From Haliclystus octoradiatus (taxonomy: Eukaryota > Cnidaria > Staurozoa > Stauromedusae > Haliclystidae): DNA of 64,000 bases. The notes beneath the pieces are model-generated. The model was not told the origin of the DNA. It ran no database searches and was given only the letters and a program-made list of their open reading frames with translations. Below, piece after piece: positions 21,343 to 33,960 of the stretch. The position numbers and the translations under genes were made by a program. The stretch covers positions 11,536,125-11,600,124 of the forward strand of contig OU744448.1 in NCBI GenBank assembly GCA_916610825.1. The letters run 5' to 3'. Positions within the stretch are counted from its first letter, which is position 1. Every line of letters begins with the position of its first letter.

Positions 21343-24300
21343 AATACTGTCTGTTTATATATCACAATATTTCGATATTTCTGTGTCTTTCCGCGACTTA
21401 TGTACGTCTTACTGGCGATATAATACGGATAATCCGTTGTCGGGAAATTATGCAAACATTTGTGTCGAGATAACCGTGTACAGTAACAAATTTGTTGTAT
21501 GAAAAGTATGGGTCTATGACGTTGTTTTAAAATAATATACTTCATCTGATATTTTATTTGATATCCTTGCATTAAAAAATTCAGAGATTTTGAAAAATTT
21601 CATAGGTCGATAATCTAGCGGGCAGCCAAATCGAATTCAAATTGAAATCCCCAGAACAAAAATATTTTGCTTTGAATTTAAAAGCTGCGTGTAAATTGTT
21701 TGAACAAGTGAAAATTAAAACTGAATCAGTTTTATGATAATTAAAACAATACGAAATACTGAGTTACATTGACTTACCAGTATAACTAGGCCAGACAAAA
21801 TATGTTTTGAAATCAAAGAAACGTAGACCTATTTCATGTAGTGTTGATATCAGCAATACATATAGCGCGGCACAAACGCTATGAAATTAAAGAGACTTTA
21901 GGTCTTAATTTAATTTATTAATGAAACAAAATGCCGTTTATTACTTTTCTCAAAATCGAGATACAAAACATTTCACTTTTAAAAAGGCTATTTAGATATA
22001 TAATTTGTGAGAACACTGAGCAAACAATCTGTTTTGAAATGAATAATCTATCGCGGGGCATAAAAACAAATTAACTCGCAAGAATTTTCAAAATGACGTT
22101 GGCGTTCGACTAATTCGAAAAAATATTCAAAGTTCGAAGAGATTATCTGTCTACAGTCTAAAATTACAGAGTTTAGAATCAATCAAGGCGCATTGCACAA
22201 AAGTATTTCTATAATTTATTATTTAATATAAAAATATGAATCATTTGGTTTTGAGCAGGCAGACTTTTATTTTCAGATTTTGTTTCCATAATTAACGAAG
22301 GAATTGTAAGCACCGATTAAAATTAAAATTTCATTTTGTTGACTTGCTATAAGAATAAGACACAGTATGTTACTACAGTTTCGAGAATAAAAATAGCGGT
22401 GTCTTGTTATTATCGTTGATCAACATTAAATAAAGTTAATTTCAGGTATATCAAATTCAATAAAGTTAAATTGAATTGAGCGTATGATTTGTGAAAAATA
22501 ATAATCATTATAATATTTTCAGCGTTCAAAAATTTTGCTTTGAAATTAAAAAGCACAAAAACATAATTCAAAAACATTTTTAAATAGTTAATACAGTTTG
22601 GATGAGTGTAACAAACCTTGCGTTACAAAAATAAAAAGCGAAAAGGTTGCATGAAATAATCGATCATAGCAAACAATATTTATTAAAATACAACTTACCA
22701 TTTTCCAAATGAGATCCAAATAAAAACTATACGAGCGGCATAATCTCCGAACAACATTTAAATACATAATAGTGGATTCTCTGAGTTAATACACCAATCA
22801 ATAATAAGTTAACAACCATATTTTATCGAAAGAGAATGTAAGCCCGATAAGAATAAAATATAAATTGTTTTTTATTCGAAATAATTCTGACAAAAATGAT
22901 CATTTCATATCGCGATCAAATGCAAGGTAAAGTAGATTCATTTTCTATATAAGTAAATCCTTTTCGTCAGACATCATAACATGAGCATTTAAATATTACC
23001 ATCGGCTGTGGTATTTTATATCTTTGAAGCTGCACTAAACATTTCCACTCTATAAACCATCGCGTCCGTTTCAATAAATTCTGAATAAATATGCATATCA
23101 CGAATCTGGCAAAATGAGTTGTTTTCGTTTACTATCAAAATAACTAATTTATTCATAATCGTCTTTTCTTTCATTCAACATCTGTAATGTATTATAAATA
23201 GCGCGTAGAAATATTGACAACAAGATGTAACATAATATCAATATCGAATTAGTATAGCGATTTATTATAGAATTTTATTTCCTTTTAAAAGAATGTTGAT
23301 GCTGTTATTCTGAAAAATTTGATAACAAGAAGCACTATGAGGCCAACTTTTCACATCTTTTTTTTACTTATAAAATTTTATTTTCAACGAACTCTTAGTA
23401 TTTTGATAGACTGCCATGAAAATCACAGGCCTGCTTGCTGAGATTGCAAAGATCAAAAATATATAGGCTCATATACTATCATATCATAATATTTTCAGAT
23501 TATATATATAATTTGGTTTTCAATACAAGCGCGTCGGTCGGCCTTGTTCAATAATACGTTGTCCAAGCAGTAGGTTTGTTGATCACGTCAGTTAAAGCGC
23601 CGATAACAGAAATTAAGGTAGTGGCCGATTGGTTATTGCTCTGGTATTACAATGTCAGGGTCGTCAGTTCAAATCCACCAATCGGCAAAATCTATCAACG
23701 ATTTTTCTGATTTTTTGTTTAATATGAAGCAATAAATCATTGTTAATTAACAAAAGATATCGTTTGACCATGTTAATAACAGAAATTAGTGGACCATGTG
23801 TCTTGTCGAAGCTAAATCAATTTAATATTGAATATATTGCATGCAATGCCACGAGTTTGACCGGCCACACCTTGACGGCGTTATTTTGTGAACACCACAA
23901 CATTAGTGCTGTATATATTGCAATAAAGATTGATGAATTCGAACCAAACGCGATCCGATCGTATCGGGTCAGATTCGGGTTAATATTTTAGGTCTTCGGA
24001 TCGGATCAGATTTGAAGGGATTTTTTATGGATAGTTTCAGATTTCGAAATTTGACTGAGTATTTGTAATTTATAATAATTAATGTGTTCTGGCTTCCTTT
24101 CAGCACATAAAATAAAGTTTTTCTATGTAGATATAGCTACGTTAAATTATGCAGTTCAATCGACTCAATTGAAGTGAAATAAATTAAAATTTTATTAAAG
24201 GAATGATTAAGATGTATTGATTAATGCTACATCGTTTCAATGCGTATTGTGTCTCATGTTCTCCTCCAGAGTTCATACTCCGTATTATACAGCGATAGTC

Positions 24301-24425
24301 AGCTTAGTCAATTGTTTAATTATAAGTGATCTGAAAGTTTTATCATATAAGGTCCATTATGGACCACACTCATTGCTAGTTAACTATAGCTGTATTTCTG
24401 ATTTCTTCGTCACAAATCGTAAAAG
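21343..24425. other. 3-kb unexplained sequence inside BEL-1
   Basis: BEL-1 pol is recognisable up to the RNase H tail (about 24430) and again from the integrase zinc region (21342). The stretch between is about 2.8-3 kb longer than expected for BEL elements. It is very AT-rich, has no ORF I recognise, and contains a tRNA-like segment at 23620-23692. No terminal inverted repeats or TSD were found by eye, so its identity and exact edges are unknown. Confidence 0.6.
23620..23692 (+). ncRNA. tRNA-like segment (probable SINE head, not a functional tRNA)
   Basis: Contains an A-box-like TGGCCGATTGGTTA and a B box AGTTCAAATCC with tRNA spacing. An anticodon-arm-like CTGGTATTACAATGTCAG lies between them. 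The acceptor ends do not pair as in a real tRNA, although GCCGATTGG and CCAATCGGC are perfect inverses. It is most likely the pol III promoter region of a tRNA-derived SINE. Confidence 0.35.
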
Positions 24426-24429
24426 ATCG

Positions 24430-25595
24430 GCCATTTACCAGGGTCCTCAAGAAGAAAACGTGGGCCAGCAAACCAAATGGTTGGCAAAACTCCAGAAGGC
24501 AAGACATTTGAACGTATCGCTAGGTCACTTACGTTGAGCCTGCCTGGCAGATGTCACCATTCTTCTGGTTCTGTCAACATCTGTATTTTCCCAATTCTGT
24601 TGGATACAAAAGGCTTATACTGAGACGCGGCACACCTTATCCAATTTCTGACACATGTACTGTCTGTCCAAAAGCATTTTTTCGTAGCTTTAGTAGACAA
24701 AGCGCCTTCTACATGAGAGCTGAGTCTAGATCCTAGCACAGCAGCTTGAAGTTCAAGTTTTGCTACGGAAATTGTCTTCTTGGGGGCTACTTTTGTTTTT
24801 GCCATTGCAAGTCTGCATGTTACAATACCATCGAAAGAAACACTTCTTACATAAACTGCAGCAGCAAATGCTTCCTCAGAAGCGTCACAGAAGGTATGTA
24901 AATCATAGTGATCCTCTACGATATCTGGTTTCAAACACCTCGGTACATGCATTTGTGACAGATCAACGAGATAGTTTTGGAAGGTATTCCAGTCGCTTCT
25001 GAATGTTTCAGGCAGTAGGTCATCCCAGCTGACACCTGCAATCGTCATGCGCTGCATAATGATTTTTCCCCTGATAACAATCGGTGACAAAAGTCCTAAG
25101 GGATCAAACAAGGAAGCTAGCTGACTAAGACATTTTCTTCTTGTCAGATGTTCAACCTTTCTAATTCAGTTCGATCGGTAAAGAATAATGTATCGCCTTC
25201 AGGGGACCACTTTAATCCCAACACTTTGCTCTCGCTGTCATTTTTGCCTAAATTAGATTCATTGTGCAAGTCTGCACATAGTGCTTTTCTAACTTCGTTG
25301 GAATTAGAAGTCCATTTTCTTAGGTTGAAGTCACCTTTCTTTAGAATATTTGCAATACCATTTGCTCTTTCAATTGCTAACTTAGCATTCATTACACTAT
25401 CACAATAGTCATCTACATCTTAGCCTTTTTTGATTGCCTTTGCTAGTTCTGGCTTTTCTGCAGCACTGTGGTCATCAGCTGTGCGATGAATAGCACTGAT
25501 TGCCAGACAGGGTGACGAGGCGTCACCGAATGCAAGTCTATCCATTTGATAAACCTTTACATCATCATTTGGATTGTCTCTCCATATGAATAATA
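24430..25595 (-). pseudogene. BEL-1 reverse transcriptase (second half) and RNase H
   Basis: After the LINE insertion the RT resumes with WRDNPNDDVKVYQMDRLAFG (about 25580-25510) and SSPCLAISAIHRTA. The catalytic box follows a TAA stop at 25420-25422 and reads DVDDY, so the conserved aromatic before VDD is lost while both Asp remain. RNase H shows DLHTFCDASEEAFAAAVYV, KLELQAAVLGSRL and FWTDSTCVRNWI, which carry the expected Asp, Glu and Asp. An FDPLGLLSPIVIRGK segment is the typical BEL connection region. A TGA after PEEW at 24554 interrupts the tail, and a further stop or frameshift lies near 25144. Confidence 0.92.
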
Positions 25596-28500
25596 ATAAT
25601 AATAATAATAATAATGAATTTATATAGCGCCATTTCTTAGAATAATCCAATGGCGCTTTACAATATAGTTAATTAGTATCGAGAAATTATAATAGAACCC
25701 CCATAATAGGTATGAAGGGTATATATCAGTTAGGTATATTATAACAATATAATATCTTGGTGAAATCTTAAATCTTAATTTATACAATCTTTGAACACTA
25801 GATTACTTTAATGAATAATTTTTTTTTTTTTACTGTTGACTATGCTTTGACTATTACTAAATGTAAATTATCAAATAACTAACTTAGCTTCATAACTTGT
25901 AAGCCTCCTTAAACAGGAAGGTTTCAATGTTCGTTTTAAACTCAGTGAGATGTACAACTACGGATGTCAATAGTTAAACTGTTCCATAACTCGGGGGCCA
26001 TGTAACAGAATGCCCGGTTTCCGTACGTTTTTAAATTGCATTTTGGCTGGACAAGGAGCTTCTTGTCTGCTGATCGTAACGCTCGAGTAGGCTTGTATAA
26101 ATGTAACAATTCCTGGATATAAGTTGGTGCCATATCATTCAATGCTTTGTAGGTTGTAATTAATATTTTAAATTTTATCCTTTGAGCGACAGGAAGCCAG
26201 TGGAGATCTACTAGAACAGGTGTTATGTGGTCGTATTTTTTAGTTCTAGTGAGCAGACGTGCAGCCGAAATTTGAACAGATTGTAATTTTTGTAATTGAT
26301 TTTTTGCAATGCCTGATAATATAGTGTTACAATGATCCAATCTAGATGTTACAAAGGCATGTATTAGAATTTCACAGTGTTTGAAGGATATATATTTCCT
26401 GATTTTAGCAATGTTACGAAGATGATAAAAAGACGATCTGCATATGCTACTTATCTGTTTATTCATGGACAATACATCATCAAACCACACTCCGATGTTT
26501 TTTGCTGAAGATGATGTTGACACAAGGTCTTGTCCTATGTTAATAGTAGTTAAAGACGAAGATGGCTTGTGTCGGGCATGAAATAATAAAAGTTCGCTCT
26601 TATTGCCATTCAGCATTAGTTTGTTATCAACCATCCATTTTTGTACATCATTTACACATGACTCAATGCGAATCTTTGAATAAATTGCTTCATTCCCTAA
26701 CTTAGGATTAAATGTTAAGTAAATCTGAGTATCATCAGCGTAAAAATGAAACGACATATCATGCGATTTAATTATATCAGCAAGTGGTGCAGTGTACATT
26801 GAATATAGTAACGGACCTAAAACTGAGCCTTGTGGAACGCCACAGTGAAGATTGTGTGATGAGGAGAACTTATTTTCGACTTTGACAAATTGCGTACGAC
26901 CAGATAAGTACGATTCAAGCCATTGCAGAGATTTTTTACGAATTCCGAAACGATGCTTCAGTCTGTAAAGTAAAATGTCATGATCAACAGTATCAAAAGC
27001 TGCTGATAAATCAAGTAGCAATAATAAAACACATTGATTATTATCAATGGCACAAAGAATGTCATTATGAATGCGAGTGAGAACAGTCTCAGTACTATGT
27101 CCGGTTTTATAGGCAGACTGGAAGATTTCATGTAGTTGCTCATCATCTAGGTGCTGTTTCAATCTCATATATACGACCTTCTCTGCTGCTTTTGAAATAA
27201 ATCTCAAATTAGAAATGGGACGAAAGTTCTTGTAAATTTCACTATCTAGTGAATTATTCTTTATTAATGGGTCTAAAACAGCTTCTTTGAAATTATCAGG
27301 AAGAGTTGACTGTTCAAAAGAGAGATTGATTATTTTTGCAATTATGGGCTGCAAAACAGGAAGACAATGTTTCATTAAAATTCCAGGCATTGGGTCTAAT
27401 ACAGACGATTTGGCACTCATACTAAGTAGAAGAGACGACAATTCTTCAGATGACGTTGGTGAAAAAGAATCAAGTGTATTATCAAAACGAGGCTGCTCAT
27501 TTGATATATATGAGGTACAAACTGTGGATGGAAAGTTATTACGTATGATGGTAATTTTATTTTCAAAATACTCAACAAACTGTTCTGCAAGGCTTGCTGC
27601 ATTCGTATACGACGGAAGCTTCTTTTCTGATTTTAAGTTCAACATTTTAGAAATAGTAGAAAATAACACACGTTGGTTGTTTTTATGTTCATCAATGATA
27701 TCAGTATAAAACGTAATTCTTGAATCATGGATTAAATTATTGACTTTTCTAGATTGCTGAACATACAATTCTTTGTCAATCATAAGTCTATTTTTCCGCC
27801 ATCTACGCTCTAATCGTCTACGTTTTGATTTTTCAACTCTTATATCGTTCGAGTACCACGGTGCTTTTAGTCTAATAGTTATAATACGTTGTTTAATGGG
27901 AGCATGGTGATCCAGTAAAGATTGTAAATTTTTATCATAGAGATCAGCAAGAGCAGATACATCATTGAAATGATCAAAATTCACGAGAGAGGAGGTATTA
28001 ATATCATGAACAAGTTGATCTTTGTCAATAGATTTTAATTTTCGGTATTTAATTTCCTTCCGTGTGTATGGTTGTTTGATGAAACACGAAGATTGAAACA
28101 TAACGGCAAAATGATCTGATATTAGTGGATCAAGGATGGTGATATTTTCCACTGCCTCAGAAGTTCTAGTGATAATCAGGTCTAAAATGTGTCCACTTTT
28201 GTGGGTAGATTCTTCAACATGTTGTTTTAAATTGAAGGTATCTAGAATACCTTAAAACCGCACAGTGTTGGTGTCGCAAGCACTATCAAGATGAAAATTA
28301 AAGTCACCAACGAGAATTAGCTGATAAGACAAAGTTGCAAGATTTTCTAAAAAGGAACTAAATTCTTGTAAAAATAGAGACACTGTAAAGTTGTTATTTT
28401 GAGATGGTGGTGGTCGGTAAATAACTATCAAATGCACGCTTTTTGAAGAGTGATTAATTAAATAATCAGCAAATTCGAAAGAGCGGTAAGATATACCAAG

Positions 28501-29605
28501 CAGGCATGTCTTCAGTTTCAGTTGTTTCTTATAAAGCAAAGCAATGCCACCACCTCTAGAACTTAAACGGGGTATATGATGCATAGAAAAACCAGATGGG
28601 CAAATATTGTTAATAGTTATTTCATCAGAGATAGTTCCATTCAACCATGTTTCTGTAATAGCTAAGACATCAATATCATTGTCCACAACAAAATCTTTTA
28701 TAATCAGTGATTTGTTGTTGACAGACCTAGCATTGAGAAGACATAACTGAACAGGAGGCTTGCATTAATTGTTTGTAGTAATACTCATAGGCGACCTTGA
28801 AATCGTAATCAAGTTCTTTGAATTGATTGTATTAAAAGGAAGATGATCTCTTGACTTTGACCGTTCAGTGGTTATAATGGGTATATTTTCATTGTGGCTA
28901 GAATCAGTACATTTGTTGTTTCCTGCACAGCTTCTTTCATATTTTAACAAATTCAAAATTTTGAATTTCTGCCCGCCACGCTTTCCTCTCTTTCTTCTAC
29001 TTTTTAAGCCTTTTAACGGGAATCGAGCAGACAAATTTTGATTCAAATTAGATGAACATTCAAAATCACGTAAACAAAGTAATTCATCACGATTGTATTG
29101 AATGATAGGCTTGTAATTGATGATATGCATTGATAATAAAACAATAGATATAGACGATATAAAATTTCAAATAAATTACGGCAGTTGGTAAATAATCTTG
29201 CAAACAGTATATCCAAATTAATTCAAGTTTAGATGTAATAATATAGAAATCCAATCTTAATATTCAAGTAATAACGAAGATAATAACTTCTTTGAAAATA
29301 TAACCACTAATCCAGATTAAAGAACATTTTTCGTAATAAAATTAGAATAATCTCCAGCCACCAAAAGCAATAACAATGAAAAATTTAATTTAAGAGTGAC
29401 AAACAACAAAATCATTCAGATTATGAACAACTATTGCAATGCAATAAAAGGAAAATCAACAAAACATTTATAAAATTGAAAATGTAATAATATTTTAAGC
29501 TGAAATAAAAGTAAAATGAAGCAATATAATGGTCTAAAAGCAATTGTCCCAGGAGCACGCAAAAGCATGTCCGTCGCCAACAAAGGCTTGTGATACTTGC
29601 TACTT
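25589..29605 (-). mobile_element. L2/CR1-clade LINE, nearly full length, inserted in BEL-1 RT
   Basis: On the minus strand it runs from about 29605 (just inside the BEL RT after SKYHR) to a microsatellite tail (ATT)n at about 25589-25617, directly abutting the resumed BEL reading frame. The 3' end has ATGGCGCTATATAAATTC before the ATT tail, like many invertebrate LINEs with microsatellite 3' ends. One long ORF codes for an APE endonuclease and an RT. The upstream 450 bp would be 5' UTR. An exact TSD was not established. Confidence 0.9.
25942..29130 (-). pseudogene. LINE ORF2: APE endonuclease plus L2-like reverse transcriptase, with two in-frame TAA stops
   Basis: One frame of about 1060 codons runs from 29130 to 25942, broken only by TAA at 28765-28767 and at 28252-28254. 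The N-terminus has the basic KSRRKRGKRGG, then LCLLNARSV. The APE endonuclease shows TETWL, RGGGIALLYK, VIYRPP, VGDFNFHLD and finally SDHFAV. The RT shows NFRPISNL, SAYKTGHSTETVL, LLLLLDLSAAFDTVDHDIL, GVPQGSVLGPLLYSMY and the catalytic FHFYADDTQIYL. A C-terminal HCNTILSGI...LHWLPV region is typical of L2-like elements. Target-primed reverse transcription in the nucleus is the known role. With both stops the protein could not be made intact. Confidence 0.95.
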
Positions 29606-32319
29606 GCTACTCTGTGATACTTGCTATCACTTGCACTCATTCTCACTCTGCTGAACATGGCCTCGATGTCACTGCTGACAGCAACCTCGTATTCTCTGAA
29701 TGCCAGAAGAACTTCTGTAAGATCGTTCTGTAAAGTAGGGCCTGTCATTAAGGCATCATTTAGAGATTTTCCTTTATATTTTTCTGCGGAGTCAAATACA
29801 ACTCTAAGTTTTCCTGTTCTGTCTCCTTGCTTGAAGACACCGTGATGCGGTAAATACCCTACTCCTATTTCTTCAACAGAATGGGTACCCTTTACAATGT
29901 GGGCATAGCCCTCATCTAGATACTTGTTTATAGCTGCTTTGTATTTATCAGCAAAAGACTGTTCACATCTGAATTTCTTCTCTAAAAGAAAGAATCTATG
30001 CATGCCTAGTTGGAGGTTGTTTTCTAGATTTGGTTCTCCATCCTTCCATGGGAGTGGCACTTCATACCCAATAGGTAGTTGCTTTGTTTTTGTCTTAACA
30101 AGGTCAATGACTTTCTGGTCTTCGAGACAATAAGCAACCTCTGTTTTGTATTCTGTTCCAAAGTTTTCTGTGGCCCAAAATTTCTTGAGCTGTTCATTTA
30201 GCTCATTAATTTGACAGCAATTAATTTTCAACCTTTTATCACTATCCCCAATTTTACCATGTACAACCCATCCAAACTCAGTTAAGGTCGCATATGGCTC
30301 TTCTCTCCCACCGATTAGGGTCTCGAGAGGCCTTAATAGATCTGCATGGTCTAAACCAAGGAGAATGTCAATCCCCCCTCCGGTTGCCTCTAATGGTAGG
30401 TCCTTCAGATGAACCCATTCTTTTTTAACAACTGGCCACTCAACTGATCTAACATTATCGCAAACCTTTGGAAGTGACCACGCTTCGATGACCTGATGAG
30501 TGTCACTGCCACGAGGGGTCTCAATTTTAAAAGAAATTCGGGAGGTCTGTTGAAAATTGGTTTGTCCGGTAACACCTGTGATCCTTAATTTGGTCACCTT
30601 TCCAGACAACCCAAGCTTCTTAGTTAAGGTTTCGGTAATTAATGTTGAGTCTCTACCTTCATCGATAAGTAGAGTGGCATCAATGGGCGTACCGTTGACG
30701 CCTATTACTTTAACCTTGATCACGCCTAGAGCGACACTACTAGTTGAGACTGTAGTATTCATTGCAGCAGATGTTGCTTCTCTGCTAGAATCATGTAACA
30801 GAGGATGATGATAGTAATTGCACGTTTCAAATGAACATCTTTTTCTACTGGGACAATTTCTCTGCATATGAGACCGTCCCGCCTTTTTTAGGCAGGAAAA
30901 ACACAACCCTTGTACCTTGGCAATTTCTAACCGATCCAAAACACTTTTTGATTTGAAAGAATTGCAGTCAGGTGTCGTATGAAGTCCGTTACAACTGCCG
31001 CAATTGTCGGCTTTCTCGTCAGAGATGCATGTAGAGGTGGAATGCGATTTCGCTTTAAGAGGGTTGGATTCGTTGTTTTCCTTGGGTATTTCCCACCGAC
31101 GGTACTGATGTGCCCGCTTTCTGAGCCAATCACTGAATAGGCTCAGGGTTTCCGTTGTGCATCTATCCGGGCAAACTTTCCGCCAAGCCATTTTTGAAAA
31201 TAGTGGGAGTTTGTTTTCTAGTTTTAAAAGAATAGATTTGCACAGTGTCTCACCTGTACCTAGCGCTCTAGAGAGAACCCGGAGGTAGCTTACTGCATGG
31301 TCCGAAAACTTACAAAATGAGGCAGGGTCATTTCTCTTTACCTGTTCTAGGTTGTCCAAGGTTCTTTCATGGGCCCTTTTGATGGCTTCAGGATTGCCGT
31401 ACCGGTCTCTGAGTAGCACTAAAGCATCTTTGTAGTCTGCTTCAGAACTACCTAGGCCTTTTATGACAATTTGGCATTCCTTACTGAGGCATTCATGCAG
31501 AAGAGACATTTTCTCCCCTATAGATTTATTAGTGTTGTGAACCAGGGCTAAAAAAAGTTCACTCCAAGAATACCAACTTAAAATATTTCCGTCAAAAAAT
31601 GGTGGTTTTATTTTCACCGAAGAGCGTTTATCATTATATTCAGCATTAAAGTCAATGCTAGAAATGACAAATTTATCAATCCAGTCATTGCTTTTCATGA
31701 CTATATTGGGTGCTGAAATATCTATTTTTGCCTGTGAATCGAAAAATCTTGCCAAGATTTCCCCTTGACTCATAACAGACCCCTCACGTTCGTTGCTTAT
31801 TCTTAGGGGTGTACTTGGCAACGGCGCTGATGCGTTGCCATGGGTAATTTGATTTTCAGCCTCACTTTGGTGTGGCAAGGGTTCTTGGTCTGCAACATTA
31901 GCTGACAAACCTGTGCCGTTAGACTGGGTTGGCAATTCTTGTCTGTGAGATATCACGGTTGATGCCTCATCTTATCTAATTTGTAAGTTATCCATGATCT
32001 TACCGCAAATTATTTGGACTTCTGCAAACATTTTTTGGAGCTGTGCCTCTTCCGTGTCGAATTCTTCCTCGGAAAGATATTCAGCTAATTGCTCGACAAT
32101 GTCGGCAATAATTTGTTGTCTAATTTCGATGTCATCGAAGGTTTTGCGTAAAAATGTTTTACTTCCGCTATTGATAATCTGATTTTCGGCAGAATTGATT
32201 AATTGGGTCAATCTACCCCTATGAGCTCTTCTCTTATTTCGAAGTGATTTTATACACTTGGAATTATCATTTGCGGTACCGTCTGTTGTGTTTAACGGAT
32301 AAACATCTTGATCTGCCAT
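29606..32319 (-). pseudogene. BEL-1 gag, protease and first half of RT
   Basis: The likely start is MADQDVYPL at 32319. A TAA at 31972-31974 lies in the same frame, and the reading then runs open to the LINE insertion. The gag part has a DUF1759-like region (about residues 115-265 of the second segment: IKPPFFDGNILSWYSW, RYGNPEAIKRAHERTLDNL). Two Cys-rich knuckles follow (CGSCNGLHTTPDC; CFSCLKKAGRSHMQRNC with CSFETCNYYHHPLLH). The protease motif reads LLIDEGRDSTLI; BEL proteases normally have D-S/T-G, so the middle residue is altered. The RT shows PHHGVFKQG, KLRVVFDSA and VSSDIEAMFSRVRM, then is cut at SKYHR. Confidence 0.92.
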
Positions 32320-32603
32320 CGAAAAGCACGATGCAATTAAGATCAAGTTACATAAAGTAAAGGTTGGGAAATTTGTAACACGAAATGTTACAAACGGAAA
32401 AACGATTCATTGAAAGTTGAAATAGTACTTGTTTTAACAAGCTAAACAACAAACAGCTAACTTCGGAAAGACTTCAGCGATTAAAAACTGAAGAAATGCA
32501 ATAGTAACTTGGAACAATCTCACCGATCTTCTCACGAACGATTCCAACTTTATATTGAACAGACGATTTTGAAAAAATCGAAATGTTATCTTGTAGTTCT
32601 TCT

Positions 32604-32621
32604 CGGGTTCGACTGACCAAA
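32604..32621 (-). other. BEL-1 primer-binding site
   Basis: Directly after the 5' LTR the minus strand reads TTTGGTCAGTCGAACCCG, beginning with the TGG complementary to tRNA CCA ends, as in BEL/Pao elements. The priming tRNA was not assigned. Confidence 0.7.
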
Positions 32622-32874
32622 TGAACTAACGAATTTTACTTGGATTTCAGAGGACTGTAATGATGTGATGATTTGATATCCGATAGTTCAGAAATGAACG
32701 ACGTTCGATGTATAACAACAATTTAAATGTATTCTCAATATCGCGTGCTCTGTCTGGCGCTGCAGAACAGATCTAAGGTTTTTTACTACACAAATCACAT
32801 CACATTAACAATAACATTTACAATTCGCTACAGTGGTATAGATTACATAAAATCATACAATTTCCACCGGAACA
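32622..32874 (-). repeat. BEL-1 5' LTR
   Basis: Near-identical partner of 19575-19827, flanked on its outer side by the TSD copy GCATC (32875-32879). Confidence 0.95.
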
Positions 32875-32879
32875 GCATC

Positions 32880-33717
32880 AATTGTTTTCTCCATCAGCGC
32901 TACCCTTTTATTTCTGGTAACAACGGCTGCTCGGATTGATTGGGAGCGCTTATATAGATACAACTTTAGTTGATAGCTGAGCTTCTGTGATTAATGTATG
33001 CCAAGGGCCCAATATAATGTATGCCCACTTAGTCAATCATAATTAATCAACTTGAAAGGTTGCTTCTAATTTATCAAAACTGGTTTCATTTTCATGAAAT
33101 CTTTTTAATTTTTATTCATACATGTCCAGGTATGACATTCAATGATAACTAGTCATTGGCATGCCTCGCTCTCATTTGAGAGACCTACACGTTGCCCCTG
33201 AAAGTGTCTGAATATTATTAGTATTTTGAAAAAACCCTAAAAATATCCCCATATCAACTTGAATGGCTGTATCTGCATACAATCAAGATATATTGTCATG
33301 AAATGTTTCCAATTATATCCGATATACATCTAATGACTATATATCGTGATATGAAGCAAGGCCGAAATTAGTGGGGGTGTAAGGGTGTGTGACGCCCCCC
33401 AACTTTTGATTTCGGAAGTTTTGGAAAAACAGCTTCTTGCTTGCTAGAATAGCGAAAACATATACCATGCATTTTTAATGGCATTTGGGTCCCAACAGAG
33501 ATCCATTGACTCTAAGTACGTTACAAGTAAAGCCTTTATTTCCAAACTCAATCAATCACCGTCACGGAAGACAGTATTTTACCCGAAATTAACACAACAA
33601 TCAAATTGCAAGGAAATAGAGTCGTATAATGAAAATCCTAGTAAAGTCAACACTGTTCAACTTGTCGGTATATGGAAAAGAAAAAAAATTCTATCCGACT
33701 TTTTTAAGAAGCCTTTT
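32880..33717. other. No gene seen
   Basis: AT-rich. A 96-codon ORF at 33478-33768 has no recognisable domain and runs into the repeat at 33718. A GC-rich patch near 33370-33410 (GTGGGGGTGTAAGGGTGT) stands out but is not assigned. Confidence 0.5.
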
Positions 33718-33960
33718 TTAATTGATCTGATTTTTATATCATTCGATTGGATTGATTTACTTTTTTGAGTTTGATTTGATATTTCTTTGCATGATGATTT
33801 GATTGATTTGATATTCTATTGAATTTGATTTCCATTGGTTTATTTTGATTATTAAATTATTCACCATGAGTCCGAGCGTAGCGGAGCTATTTTTAACCTT
33901 AAATTTTATTAGGCCCTCACGGGAGCGCCGCGCGGAAATGAGGGCCGTGATGGAGTGAGG
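33718..33960 (-). repeat. MITE family Z, inverted copy (left partner)
   Basis: Reverse complement of 36120-36380 over about 245 bp, from GATCTGATTTTTATATCATT through GAGTCCGAGCGTAGCGGAGC to AGGCCCTCACGGGAGCG. It runs directly into the family A MITE. The partner copy lies inside the gypsy element while this one lies outside it, so they are two separate insertions rather than two arms of one element. Confidence 0.75.

Larger units (their letters stand above)
19575..32874 (-). mobile_element. BEL/Pao LTR retrotransposon (BEL-1), degraded, with nested insertions
   Basis: Two 253-bp LTRs (19575-19827 and 32622-32874) differ at only a few sites. The exact 5-bp direct repeats GCATC at 19570-19574 and 32875-32879 flank the element. 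Minus-strand order is LTR, PBS, gag, protease, RT, RNase H, integrase, DUF5641-like tail, PPT, LTR, the standard BEL/Pao order. The RT is split by an L2-like LINE (about 25589-29605), and the region between RNase H and integrase by about 3 kb of other sequence. Without insertions the element would be about 6.2 kb. In-frame stops and frameshifts make it non-autonomous. Confidence 0.95.

Noticed and set aside
27287-27709. 140-codon plus-strand ORF
   Set aside because: Antisense shadow of the LINE reverse transcriptase.
30557-30808. Plus-strand ORF opposite BEL-1 protease
   Set aside because: Antisense shadow of BEL-1 pol.
25420-31974. Alternative genetic code with TAA as a sense codon
   Set aside because: The TAA-interrupted frames are all in retroelements, frameshifts and a TGA are also present, and the window gives no host-gene support. 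Ordinary decay is simpler.
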